From the NCBI RefSeq assembly GCF_009828775.2, contig NZ_WTSY02000023.1:1-33453 (forward strand): a stretch of DNA of 33,453 nt. Reading direction: 5' to 3'. Positions within the stretch are counted from its first letter, which is position 1. Every line of letters starts with the position of its first letter. A program made the translations under genes and the position numbers. This document shows positions 15,968 through 23,971 of the stretch, piece by piece. This stretch comes from Erysipelothrix aquatica (GTDB taxonomy: Bacteria; Bacillota_I; Bacilli_A; Erysipelotrichales; Erysipelotrichaceae). The notes under the pieces are model-generated. The model had not been told where the DNA came from. It saw nothing but the letters and a program-made list of their open reading frames with translations, and did no database searches.

Positions 15968-16512
15968 GAATCGTAGCAGGAACACACGGATCTCGTGTCC
16001 TTAAGACTTTGCCAGGACAGACGACACGACCAACAACAGATAAAGTAAGAGGTGCCATTTTCAGTAAGATTGGACCATACTTTGATGGTGGTACATTTCT
16101 TGATGTATTTGGTGGTAGTGGTGCCATGGCATTGGAGGCAATAAGTCGAGGGATGCATGCTGCAACAATTATTGAAAAAGATAGTCGTGCACTCAAAGTT
16201 ATTCAAGACAATGTTAAGACACTGAATGTGACACCACAAGTATCAGTACAAAAGGGAGATTCCCTGACAGTAACAAAGCGATTATCGGGAACGTTCGATG
16301 TAATCTTTATGGATCCGCCATATGCTTACTCCGAATTACCAAGTGTTTTCCAAAATTTGATTGATGGCAATCTATTGCATCCAGATAGTATCGTAATCGT
16401 TGAAATGGATAGTCGCGCAGATTTAATGGATCAAATTGGCGATTGGCACTGTTATGACACGAAATCGTATGGCATTTCAAAAGTAAAGTTCTATGAACAT
16501 GCACCACAATAA
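15964..16512 (+). CDS. rsmD: 16S rRNA (guanine966-N2)-methyltransferase
   Basis: RsmD methylates G966 of 16S rRNA during 30S assembly. The 182-residue protein has the typical start MRIVAGTHGSRVLKTLPGQTTRPTTDKVR, the SAM motif FLDVFGGSGAMALEA (near residue 45), and the catalytic DPPY in IFMDPPYAYSEL. Start and ftsW stop share ATGA. The usual downstream partner coaD is absent here; the gene ends in a terminator that includes its stop codon. Confidence 0.93.
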   Translation: MRIVAGTHGSRVLKTLPGQTTRPTTDKVRGAIFSKIGPYFDGGTFLDVFGGSGAMALEAISRGMHAATIIEKDSRALKVIQDNVKTLNVTPQVSVQKGDSLTVTKRLSGTFDVIFMDPPYAYSELPSVFQNLIDGNLLHPDSIVIVEMDSRADLMDQIGDWHCYDTKSYGISKVKFYEHAPQ

Positions 16513-16524
16513 TGTGGTGTTTTT
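16502..16524 (+). terminator. rsmD terminator
   Basis: CACCACA and TGTGGTG pair around ATAA, followed by TTTTT. The rsmD stop codon TAA is in the loop. Confidence 0.85.
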
Positions 16525-16555
16525 ATCAAAAGAAGTATGGAAAATTGCAAATAAA

Positions 16556-16592
16556 CCATGATTTTATGTTTTTAAGGTATGTAAAATCATGG
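16556..16592. repeat. perfect 11-bp inverted repeat, unassigned
   Basis: CCATGATTTTA (16556-16566) and TAAAATCATGG (16582-16592) are exact inverted repeats around a 15-base centre. No T-run follows, so it does not look like a terminator. It lies between the rsmD terminator and the licD promoter. Confidence 0.6.
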
Positions 16593-16649
16593 GATTGAAC
16601 ACTGTGAGCATTCTTTTAAGACAATAAGTATGATAAAATGACATTATTG

Positions 16650-16681
16650 TTAGTTGCGAATCAACTAAGATAACATATAAT
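16650..16681 (+). promoter_or_regulatory. licD promoter overlapped by a dyad operator candidate
   Basis: TTGCGA (16654-16659) is separated by 16 bases from a perfect TATAAT (16676-16681). TTAGTTG (16650-16656) and CAACTAA (16662-16668) form an inverted repeat around CGAAT, covering the -35 element. This is a typical place for repressor binding. Confidence 0.65.
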
Positions 16682-16705
16682 GTACAAAGACTGGAAACGG
16701 GTACC

Positions 16706-17515
16706 ATGGAAAAATATATATTAAAAGTTCGCGAAGATGGATCAGAAATTACCCTTCGTGACGTACAAATGAAAACATTAGAAATACTTTTAGAATTTGA
16801 CCGTATTTGTAAGAAACATAATCTTGAATACGCATTAGGGTACGGAACGGCACTGGGCGCGGTCCGTCATAAAGGGTTTATTCCTTGGGATGATGATGTG
16901 GATGTTATGATGACTTACGATACATATCACAAATTATTGGAAATATTACCAGATGAAATTCAAGAACCTTACTATTATCACTGCCTGGAAAAAGATGATG
17001 CATACAATGTCTTAATTCCTGAAATGAAATTCCGTATGGGCGGAACGTATGTTAAAGAACAAAACTCATTACTGATGAATAAATGTGAAGGTGATGGGCT
17101 ATTTATTGACGTATTTGCAGTAGATAAGGTATCGGAAAGTAAATTTAAATACTTGTCAAGCCTTTGTTTTTCGATTGCATGTATGCCAATGTTTGTCTTC
17201 TTGGATAATATTGGAATCCAAGCAGCGCCACTTAAACGATGGTTCAACAATCGTGCGAAACGTTATGCTGCGAAACATAAAAATTCGAAATATACAGCTC
17301 TTAATCTAACATGGACATTCTTTCCAAAATTAGAAGATCAGCGCGTGCCAAATGAAGTCATGTGGCCAACGATAGATATGGAATTTGAAGGACATATGTT
17401 ACCAATGCCTCCTGGATACCACGAGTATTTAGTATCGCTATTTGGGGAGTCCTACATGCAATTTCCTCCAGAAAAACAACAGAAACCGAAACATATTGAT
17501 GATATAGAAATTTAG
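16706..17515 (+). CDS. LicD family phosphotransferase (surface polymer decoration)
   Basis: The 269-residue protein has the LicD nucleotidyltransferase-fold core YALGYGTALGAVRHKGFIPWDDDVDVMM (near residues 43-71), with the Asp cluster for metal binding, and EGDGLFIDVFAVD further on. LicD proteins transfer phosphocholine or a related phospho-substituent to teichoic acids or capsule. No licA, licB or licC lies in this window, so the donor is unknown. The ribosome site is weak (GGAAA). It precedes a P-type ATPase with only a few bases between them, so they likely share a transcript. Confidence 0.85.
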   Translation: MEKYILKVREDGSEITLRDVQMKTLEILLEFDRICKKHNLEYALGYGTALGAVRHKGFIPWDDDVDVMMTYDTYHKLLEILPDEIQEPYYYHCLEKDDAYNVLIPEMKFRMGGTYVKEQNSLLMNKCEGDGLFIDVFAVDKVSESKFKYLSSLCFSIACMPMFVFLDNIGIQAAPLKRWFNNRAKRYAAKHKNSKYTALNLTWTFFPKLEDQRVPNEVMWPTIDMEFEGHMLPMPPGYHEYLVSLFGESYMQFPPEKQQKPKHIDDIEI

Positions 17516-17528
17516 TGAGATGGTAGCG

Positions 17529-19847
17529 ATGAATAAAAAGATTACAGGATTAACGTATCACGAAGTTGATCAGCAAGTCAGTCGCGGGAATGTCAATGTT
17601 ATACCAAAAACAAAGTCTAAATCGAATGCTCAAATAATAATGGGCCATACCTTTAACTTGTTTAACTTGTATAACGTTGTGATTGCTGCTGCACTGGTAT
17701 TTGTTGGTGAGTATTTAAGTGTTTTCTTTCTTAACGTCATTATTATGAATATTGCGATTCGATCTTTTCAAGAAATACGGTCAAAGCGCATCGTTGAGAA
17801 TTTGAATATATTAATTGCTCAAGATACAAAGGTAATACGTGAAGGCAATATCGAAAATATACCAAGTGAAGCACTTGTTTTAGGTGATGTGGTTCTTTAT
17901 CGCGTGGGAGACCAAGTTTCTGCGGATGCAGTTGTCATTGAAGGAACTGCTGAGATGAATGAATCCAACTTAACTGGAGAATCAGTCCCTGTTATGAAAA
18001 ATAGTGGAGAAGTACTTCTGTCTGGAAGTTTTGTAACAAGTGGAACCGTATATGCCCGTACAACACACGTTGGACTCGATAGTTTTGCCCAAAAAATAAC
18101 GAATGAAGCACGTAATTATACGCCTATTGAGTCAGAACTCATGGAGACATTTTTACGTATTACGAGATGGTGTACACGAATTGTATTGCCAATTGGGATT
18201 ATTCTCGTTATTCAAGCGATGGTATTCCGTCATCAAGGTTTGCGAATGACTGTACTATCGACATCAACAGTTCTTCTTGGATTGTTGCCAAAGGGTCTTA
18301 TTCTATTAACAAGTTTATCATTTGGTGTTTCTGTTTTTAGACTTGCTCAAAAACGAACCCTAGTACAAGAAATTTATAGTATTGAAGTGTTATCCAAAGT
18401 AGATGTGCTGTGTATCGATAAAACGGGAACACTAACAGCTGGAGAAATGACAGTTCAAGATGTTATTTATTTAGAAGACCAAACGAAAGCATTACCAATG
18501 ATCAGTACCTATGTTGGCAATTCAACGGATTCTGATTCTACAACATTAGCGATGAAATCGTTCTTCTCGGGTGAATGTGACATTCATCCGGTTCATGTCT
18601 CACCATTCTCATCCGCTCGTAAATGGGGTTCGATGACATATGAAGGTCATGGGACAGTATTCCTTGGTGCACCTGAATTTCTAATCGATAACTATGAATT
18701 ACCAGAACAAGCAATTCAGTATCAAAGTGAGGGTGCGCGGGTTTTACTCGTTGCGCGAACACCTGAAGAATTGCATGACATTATTCGCCCTGATAATTTA
18801 ATTCCGACAGCATTGATTGCGATTGCAGACCCTGTTCGTTTGGATGTGTATGACTCATTGGATTTCTTCAAAAACAATGAAGTTAACGTTAAAGTTATTT
18901 CTGGCGACAATATTAATACGCTTATGGCGGTTGCTACGAAAACAGGAATTCAAAATGGCGATAAAGCAATTGATGTAAGTCAAATTGAATCTGATACCGA
19001 ACTTGAAGCAGCTGTACTTAATTACAATGTCATCGGACGCGCTTCACCATATCAAAAACAAAAAATGGTTAAAATGCTGCAACAAAATGGCCAACGTGTT
19101 GCCATGGTTGGTGATGGCGTGAATGATGTCTTAGCACTTCGTTCTGCGGACTGTTCGATAGCCATGGGTGCTGGATCAAGCGCAGCACGTCAAGCTGCGC
19201 AAATTATCTTGTTGGATAACGAATTTACAACAATGGTAGACGTTGTTATGGAAGGTCGTTTAGTCACCAATAATATATCCAGATCGGCATCGATGTATTA
19301 CCTTGGAACTTTACTAACATTCTTATTAGCTCTTGTGGCAGTGTTTATGAATACACCTTATCCATTCACACCGCTTCAAGTCTCAATCATGAGTATGTTT
19401 GTCGAAGGGATGCCATCATCGTTCGTAACCTTTGAATCAAACTATGCGAAACCGAAAGAGGCTATTATCCCAAGTATTATGAAAAATATCTTTCCGAATG
19501 CTGCAGCAACTGCCGTCGTATTCGTGTTGATTCTATTCCAACCGATGCATTTACCAGTTCGTCAGACAATGATGTATTTTGTAACGATATTCTTATCACT
19601 AGTCATGGTTGTGAAGCTATTCCAACCAATGAATTGGAAACGAATTGGTGTGATTTTCTTATCAGCAACAAGTTTGATTACGGTTTGTTATTTCTTGTAT
19701 AAACCAATGCATCTTGCACGTTTGAATTCACACGAAACAGTCTTAACTGTAATGTTTGCATTTATTGGTCTTGCGACTCTATTTGTACTAACTAAAATAA
19801 TTGATCGAATCGTGAATCGATATGCATCTTCAAGCAATGTAAAATAA
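17529..19847 (+). CDS. P-type cation-transporting ATPase, CtpE/Exp7-like
   Basis: The 772-residue membrane pump has the actuator motif LTGES (near residue 149), the phosphorylation loop DKTGTLT (Asp297), and the hinge GDGVND with MGAGSSAARQAAQIILLDN. About four N-terminal-half and four to six C-terminal membrane segments are visible. The ion-site helix M4 reads LLPKGLILLTS where many pumps have PEGL or PxGL. There is no N-terminal metal-binding domain, which argues against Cu/Zn pumps; the CtpE-like group includes calcium transporters, but the ion is not provable here. ATG 17520 in frame is an alternative start; both ribosome sites are weak. Confidence 0.85.
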   Translation: MNKKITGLTYHEVDQQVSRGNVNVIPKTKSKSNAQIIMGHTFNLFNLYNVVIAAALVFVGEYLSVFFLNVIIMNIAIRSFQEIRSKRIVENLNILIAQDTKVIREGNIENIPSEALVLGDVVLYRVGDQVSADAVVIEGTAEMNESNLTGESVPVMKNSGEVLLSGSFVTSGTVYARTTHVGLDSFAQKITNEARNYTPIESELMETFLRITRWCTRIVLPIGIILVIQAMVFRHQGLRMTVLSTSTVLLGLLPKGLILLTSLSFGVSVFRLAQKRTLVQEIYSIEVLSKVDVLCIDKTGTLTAGEMTVQDVIYLEDQTKALPMISTYVGNSTDSDSTTLAMKSFFSGECDIHPVHVSPFSSARKWGSMTYEGHGTVFLGAPEFLIDNYELPEQAIQYQSEGARVLLVARTPEELHDIIRPDNLIPTALIAIADPVRLDVYDSLDFFKNNEVNVKVISGDNINTLMAVATKTGIQNGDKAIDVSQIESDTELEAAVLNYNVIGRASPYQKQKMVKMLQQNGQRVAMVGDGVNDVLALRSADCSIAMGAGSSAARQAAQIILLDNEFTTMVDVVMEGRLVTNNISRSASMYYLGTLLTFLLALVAVFMNTPYPFTPLQVSIMSMFVEGMPSSFVTFESNYAKPKEAIIPSIMKNIFPNAAATAVVFVLILFQPMHLPVRQTMMYFVTIFLSLVMVVKLFQPMNWKRIGVIFLSATSLITVCYFLYKPMHLARLNSHETVLTVMFAFIGLATLFVLTKIIDRIVNRYASSSNVK

Positions 19848-19870
19848 GACACAACTAAGTGTCTTTTTTA
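19847..19870 (+). terminator. terminator after the P-type ATPase gene
   Basis: AGACAC and GTGTCT pair around AACTAA and are followed by TTTTTT. Confidence 0.85.
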
Positions 19871-19932
19871 TTGTGTTTACAAGTGTAAATATAAGTGATA
19901 AAATATTAAAAAGTAAAAGGACCTTAATAAAT

Positions 19933-20115
19933 ATGATTATGGAATCAACTTTAACGTGTCCGCAATGCGGCTTTAAAAGTACCGAAATTATGCCGGAGGA
20001 TAAGTGTCATTTCTTTTATAAATGCAGTCAATGTGAAACTGTTATTAAAGCACAACCCGGTGATTGCTGTGTATTTTGTTCTTATGGAACAGTGAAATGT
20101 CCATCCATGCAATAG
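19933..20115 (+). CDS. GDCCVxC-domain small zinc-ribbon-like protein
   Basis: The 60-residue product has CPQC near the N-terminus, a KCxxC pair in the middle and the family hallmark GDCCVFCSYG near residue 43, followed by a final CP. NCBI names this type the GDCCVxC (seleno)protein domain; here the variable site is Cys, not selenocysteine. Function is unknown; a metal-binding or redox role is plausible from ten cysteines. AAAGGA lies 11 bases before ATG 19933; ATG 19939 is an alternative. It is a single-gene unit between two terminators. Confidence 0.82.
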   Translation: MIMESTLTCPQCGFKSTEIMPEDKCHFFYKCSQCETVIKAQPGDCCVFCSYGTVKCPSMQ

Positions 20116-20122
20116 AAAATGA

Positions 20123-20150
20123 AAGAACCCAAACGGTTCTTTTTTTTTTT
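20123..20150 (+). terminator. terminator of the GDCCVxC gene
   Basis: AAGAACC and GGTTCTT pair around CAAAC, running into ten or more T. Confidence 0.9.
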
Positions 20151-20171
20151 AGTTAAAGAAGTTTATGAAAT

Positions 20172-20204
20172 AATAGTAGACGTCAAAAAATGTCCGATAC
20201 TATT
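20172..20204. repeat. inverted repeat upstream of the 79-aa protein/polymerase genes
   Basis: AATAGTA (20172-20178) with GAC (20179-20181) is mirrored by GTC (20192-20194) and TACTATT (20198-20204). A -10-like TATACT follows at 20207-20212. It may be an operator; it does not match the LexA consensus. Confidence 0.45.
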
Positions 20205-20229
20205 GTTATACTTTAAATAGGTGATAAAG

Positions 20230-20469
20230 ATGGAATTTTACAAGAAAGACATTGAAGTTGTTTCAATCATAAAAAAAGACGGTACCTATGTTCCGCTAAG
20301 TATATCAACGGGAAATAACCAATATGATATTGATCGTATTGTTGAAGTGCGGCAGGCCAACTCCCAAGTCGGAGGGTCTGGTTTGATGTATCGTATTATA
20401 ATTCAAGACCATGAGCGTCGAATATTTGTAAAACAAAACCGTTGGTGGATTGAAAGCACTAAACCATAG
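20230..20469 (+). CDS. small protein of unknown function
   Basis: The 79-residue product reads as a small beta-rich domain: DIEVVSIIKKDGTYVPLSI, then IVEVRQANS, MYRIIIQDHERRIFVKQNRWWIES. The pattern of alternating strands ending in a 'RWWIE' strand looks like a complete small domain, not a fragment. GGTGAT lies just before ATG 20230; an in-frame GTG at 20221 is a less likely start. It ends 15 bases before the Y-family polymerase start and probably shares its transcript. I do not recognise the family. Confidence 0.7.
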   Translation: MEFYKKDIEVVSIIKKDGTYVPLSISTGNNQYDIDRIVEVRQANSQVGGSGLMYRIIIQDHERRIFVKQNRWWIESTKP

Positions 20470-20484
20470 GAGGAGAAATCAGTG

Positions 20485-21846
20485 ATGGAAAAAGAACGAA
20501 TTATTTTTCATATTGACATAAATCATTGTTTCGCACAAATTGAAGAGATGTTGAATCCAAAGCTTCGTGACGTTCCTATGTGTGTCGGAGGGGATGAGGA
20601 AACTCGAAGTGGGATTGTCCTTGCACGAAATCTGAAAGCGAAGGAATTTGGCGTAAAAACAGCTGAAACACTTCGCGATGCATATCGAAAATGTCCTCAA
20701 TTAATTGTTGTTCCTGCGCAATACCAAGAATATATTTACTATACGACGAAAGTTAAAGAAATCTATAAAAGATACACGAATCTTGTGGAATCCTATGGTT
20801 TGGATGAAGCATGGATTGACGTTACCGATTCATACCATTTATTTGGCAAACCGTATGACTTGGCGTATGAAATGCAGCGACGAGTTTTGGATGAATATGG
20901 ATTAACGGTTTCAGTTGGCGTGAGTTGGAATAAAGTTTTTGCGAAACTAGGGAGTGATCTTATAAAACCTTCGGGGATGGTGATAATCACAAAATATAAC
21001 TACAAGGAGATTGTCTGGCCATTACCTGTTGGCGATTTACTCTTTATTGGAAATAAAACTATACCAAAGCTTCATGAAATTGGAATTTATACCATCCGAG
21101 ATTTAGCTCAGACACAGCGTGATGTGTTGTATCAACGTTTTGGTTTAAAAGGGCTAGAGATGTGGCACTATGCAAATGGTGACGATACTGGAACGGTTGA
21201 GATGAATGGATATGTTGCGCCGCCGAAAAGTATTGGGAATAGCACGACACCACCCCACGACATTAACTCCCTACGTGAAGCTGAAATTATCTTGCAACGC
21301 CTTTGTGAGAGTGTGGCATCGCGCCTTCGTGATGAAAAAATGAAAGGACTTGTCATTGCGATTGCACCAAGAGACGTAAATTTGAGGAGTTTTACACGCC
21401 AACGTAAAGTCATGCAACCAACTAATGTCTCGTCTGAAATACTGCGTATTGCCATGGACTTGTTGGAGGAGAATTATGATTTTTCAGTTTTACCTTTACG
21501 CTCAATTGGTGTCTATGTGAGCAAGCTGGTTGATGATACGTCAATTCCACAACAAATAAACTTGTTTGAAACAGTGGATAGTGATGCAACGCGATCCTTG
21601 ACAGTGGATAAGACGATTGACGCTTTGCGGGATAAATTTGGCTTTCATGTTGTGAAACGCGCATCGTCGCTTCTTAATAAAGATATCGAGAATTTTGATG
21701 CTAAAAACAGCAATTCTGTCTTTCCGGGAAGAAAAAAAGATTACAACTTAGACACTGATAATTTACAGAACAATATCCTTCGCAAAAAAGATAAGTATGA
21801 TCAAAAAAGCCGTGTAGATTTTATCAGAGGGAAAGGGGAGTATTAA
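20485..21846 (+). CDS. dinB: Y-family DNA polymerase (DinB/Pol IV-like)
   Basis: This is a translesion polymerase. The 453-residue protein has the first metal Asp in HIDINHCFAQIEE (Asp11, with Phe16 at the steric-gate position), the second acidic pair in YGLDEAWIDVT (Asp107, Glu108), SVGVSWNKVFAKLGSDLIKP and a little-finger domain. The usual second Asp of 'DxD' near the N-terminus is Asn13. QQINLFE near residue 355 fits the sliding-clamp binding motif. About 90 further residues form a charged tail. AGGAGGAG precedes both GTG 20482 and ATG 20485; either may start. No LexA-type box was seen upstream. Confidence 0.9.
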   Translation: MEKERIIFHIDINHCFAQIEEMLNPKLRDVPMCVGGDEETRSGIVLARNLKAKEFGVKTAETLRDAYRKCPQLIVVPAQYQEYIYYTTKVKEIYKRYTNLVESYGLDEAWIDVTDSYHLFGKPYDLAYEMQRRVLDEYGLTVSVGVSWNKVFAKLGSDLIKPSGMVIITKYNYKEIVWPLPVGDLLFIGNKTIPKLHEIGIYTIRDLAQTQRDVLYQRFGLKGLEMWHYANGDDTGTVEMNGYVAPPKSIGNSTTPPHDINSLREAEIILQRLCESVASRLRDEKMKGLVIAIAPRDVNLRSFTRQRKVMQPTNVSSEILRIAMDLLEENYDFSVLPLRSIGVYVSKLVDDTSIPQQINLFETVDSDATRSLTVDKTIDALRDKFGFHVVKRASSLLNKDIENFDAKNSNSVFPGRKKDYNLDTDNLQNNILRKKDKYDQKSRVDFIRGKGEY

Positions 21847-21876
21847 AAACTTCAATGCGCTAAAGAGCTGGGTAAA

Positions 21877-21926
21877 AAAAACAGAAAATCACGGATTGAA
21901 GATGTGGTTTTCTGTTTTTCTTTTTT
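21877..21926. terminator. bidirectional terminator after dinB
   Basis: AAAAACAGAAAATCAC (21877-21892) pairs with GTGGTTTTCTGTTTTT (21904-21919), followed by CTTTTTT. The A-run upstream could serve the minus-strand small gene too. Confidence 0.85.
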
Positions 21927-21952
21927 ATAGTTTATAAGCAAAAGATGGTGGA

Positions 21953-22111
21953 CTAAGATAAAGGTCTTCGTGCCACAAGGGCACCAATCACAATCCCTAC
22001 CAAAATACTAACAATTCCATACTCTATAAAGTTACTTCCAATGATTCCAAGAATTATACAAATACCGAAAATTGTTGCATCATGTTCGTATTGCTTCTTT
22101 TTCTTATGCAT
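21953..22111 (-). CDS. 52-residue protein with two membrane segments; unknown
   Basis: The product begins MHKKKKQYEHDATI, a basic N-terminus, then two hydrophobic stretches (about residues 14-27 and 30-46) separated by NFIEYG, and ends in ARRPLS. GGAGG lies 7 bases before this ATG, which decides the start against longer frames reaching 22273. It is a single gene, convergent with dinB. Small bitopic or hairpin membrane proteins of this type have varied roles; none can be assigned. Confidence 0.65.
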   Translation of the reverse strand: MHKKKKQYEHDATIFGICIILGIIGSNFIEYGIVSILVGIVIGALVARRPLS

Positions 22112-22343
22112 TAAGCAACCTCCGTTTCTTACCTCATTATATGAAAGAAAACGGCGCAATGGCACACCAAACTGTATTTCAATTGTTCTTGTTTTCAGAA
22201 GACGTGTAGGTTGATTGTGTATCGGAATATGGCTAATTACCTTGTGCATGTATCGATTTAAGCAAGAAAACATACGACGTAATCACCAAGACTTGTGTAA
22301 ATGGTGGTATTCCCATATATTGAACATAAACGGAGGTATCTTT

Positions 22344-22922
22344 ATGAAAACAATAAATGAAGACCGAATTAAGTATTATAGTTACTTGTTGTACAGCTTA
22401 ATTGTTCCATGGATTTTATCACTCAGTGATATTCTCGGCATCGCTAATGTATGGGTTACATTAATTTTTTCGATTTTGATTCTTGCGAGTTTTGGGGTAA
22501 CTGTTTATGCACTTTCCAAACTTAAATCGCTTGGAATTGGAAATGATCATTTAGATATGTCGTTTAAATACTATAAATATGCAGTTTACACATTCGGTGG
22601 TTTATTTATTTTTACGTTACTCATTATTGCAGCACCATTCGCAATGATCTTCGTCGCTATCTTAGCATTTGTCGCTGCGATTTTTCTCATTATTGCGAAT
22701 TACTTTCTTTTCTGTGGTGGTGATCCGTCATTTGTTGAGAAATTTAAAATGCTTTACATCGTCATCGTTGTGGCAGGAATTGTGATATCGACGGTGGCTC
22801 AATTAAATCCAAGTTTCAAAGTACTCGCAACGATAATCCAAAATGTAGCACAAATTTTAGTATTTATAAGTATTTACAAAGCTTTGAAAGAATTTCAATT
22901 AGTTGCCAATAATAACGTGTAG
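22344..22922 (+). CDS. multi-pass membrane protein of unknown function
   Basis: The 192-residue product has about six hydrophobic segments arranged as three hairpins: residues 12-32, 37-56, 74-92, 95-118, 130-150 and 160-180. There are no charged motifs that suggest transport or catalysis, apart from a YKYYKY-type aromatic stretch between hairpins. GGAGG is 7 bases before ATG 22344; the frame upstream to 22215 lacks a ribosome site. It stands alone with non-coding DNA on both sides. I do not recognise the family. Confidence 0.75.
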   Translation: MKTINEDRIKYYSYLLYSLIVPWILSLSDILGIANVWVTLIFSILILASFGVTVYALSKLKSLGIGNDHLDMSFKYYKYAVYTFGGLFIFTLLIIAAPFAMIFVAILAFVAAIFLIIANYFLFCGGDPSFVEKFKMLYIVIVVAGIVISTVAQLNPSFKVLATIIQNVAQILVFISIYKALKEFQLVANNNV

Positions 22923-23225
22923 GTATTGACGGTAGATTTTTACACTGTGCTAAATTAGAAGATGAATCGAGACAATCTGTTTGATGGCATCTATTCTAGC
23001 GATTCAAGATGCTTATATACCGAGCAATCGTCATTTTATCTTTGATTGAGTTGTTAACAATATGATAAAAAAAGTTTGAATGTAAAGATCCCTTAGAGTT
23101 ACAACAAACTGTTGTAATAATATCTAGGCATTATCGATTCAATCCCAGCACAACGACTGAGTTTGCAACACGAAAAATGACAAAGCGACCGTTAAATTTG
23201 TACGGTTTTAAATCAATGAAAACAA
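22923..23225. other. non-coding stretch with weak signals only
   Basis: No supported gene. A TTGACG (22926) followed after 19 bases by an extended -10-like TGCTAAATT could be a promoter. TTACAAC/GTTGTAA (23099-23117) and ACCGT/ACGGT (near 23190-23210, followed by TTTTA) are small dyads. A small RNA is possible but not supported. Confidence 0.4.
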
Positions 23226-23226
23226 T

Positions 23227-23249
23227 AAAAAACGCACTGTTCAGTGCGT
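23227..23249 (-). terminator. tRNA-Trp terminator
   Basis: On the minus strand, ACGCACTG and CAGTGCGT pair around AA and run into TTTTT. It lies 13 bases after the tRNA 3' end. Confidence 0.85.
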
Positions 23250-23261
23250 ATTATTTATATA

Positions 23262-23335
23262 TGGCAGGGGTAGCAGGACTCGAACCCACATTAACGGTTT
23301 TGGAGACCGTTGCTCTACCATTGAACTATACCCCT
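23262..23335 (-). tRNA. tRNA-Trp (CCA anticodon), CCA tail encoded
   Basis: On the minus strand the acceptor AGGGGTA pairs with TACCCCT, with G as discriminator and an encoded CCA. The D-arm has AGTTCAATGGTAGAGC; the anticodon stem ACGGT/ACCGT holds loop CTCCAAA with anticodon CCA; the T-arm has GTGGGTTCGAGTCCTGC. All elements are normal. It reads UGG, in line with the standard use of TGA as stop in this window. Confidence 0.97.
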
Positions 23336-23350
23336 ATCGATTGCTCACAA

Positions 23351-23379
23351 ATAATATCATAGTCTTATACCAATTACAA
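23351..23379 (-). promoter_or_regulatory. tRNA-Trp promoter
   Basis: On the minus strand TTGTAA (23379-23374) is 17 bases from TATTAT (23356-23351), about 16 bases before the tRNA. On the plus strand a perfect TATAAT at 23391-23396 serves pyrR, so the two promoters are back to back in about 50 bases. Confidence 0.75.
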
Positions 23380-23390
23380 CCTGTTTTTGA

Positions 23391-23945
<555 letters not shown>

Positions 23946-23971
23946 CATAATCTAACTTTAGGAGGTACGTT

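Noticed and set aside
22112-22273. Extension of the 52-aa membrane protein toward 22273 and of the 192-aa protein toward 22215
   Set aside because: Both longer frames lack ribosome sites, while GGAGG sites mark the shorter starts.
23177-23362. Plus-strand frame with AGVAGLEPT across the tRNA region
   Set aside because: This is the well-known false protein produced by reading the complement of a tRNA gene.
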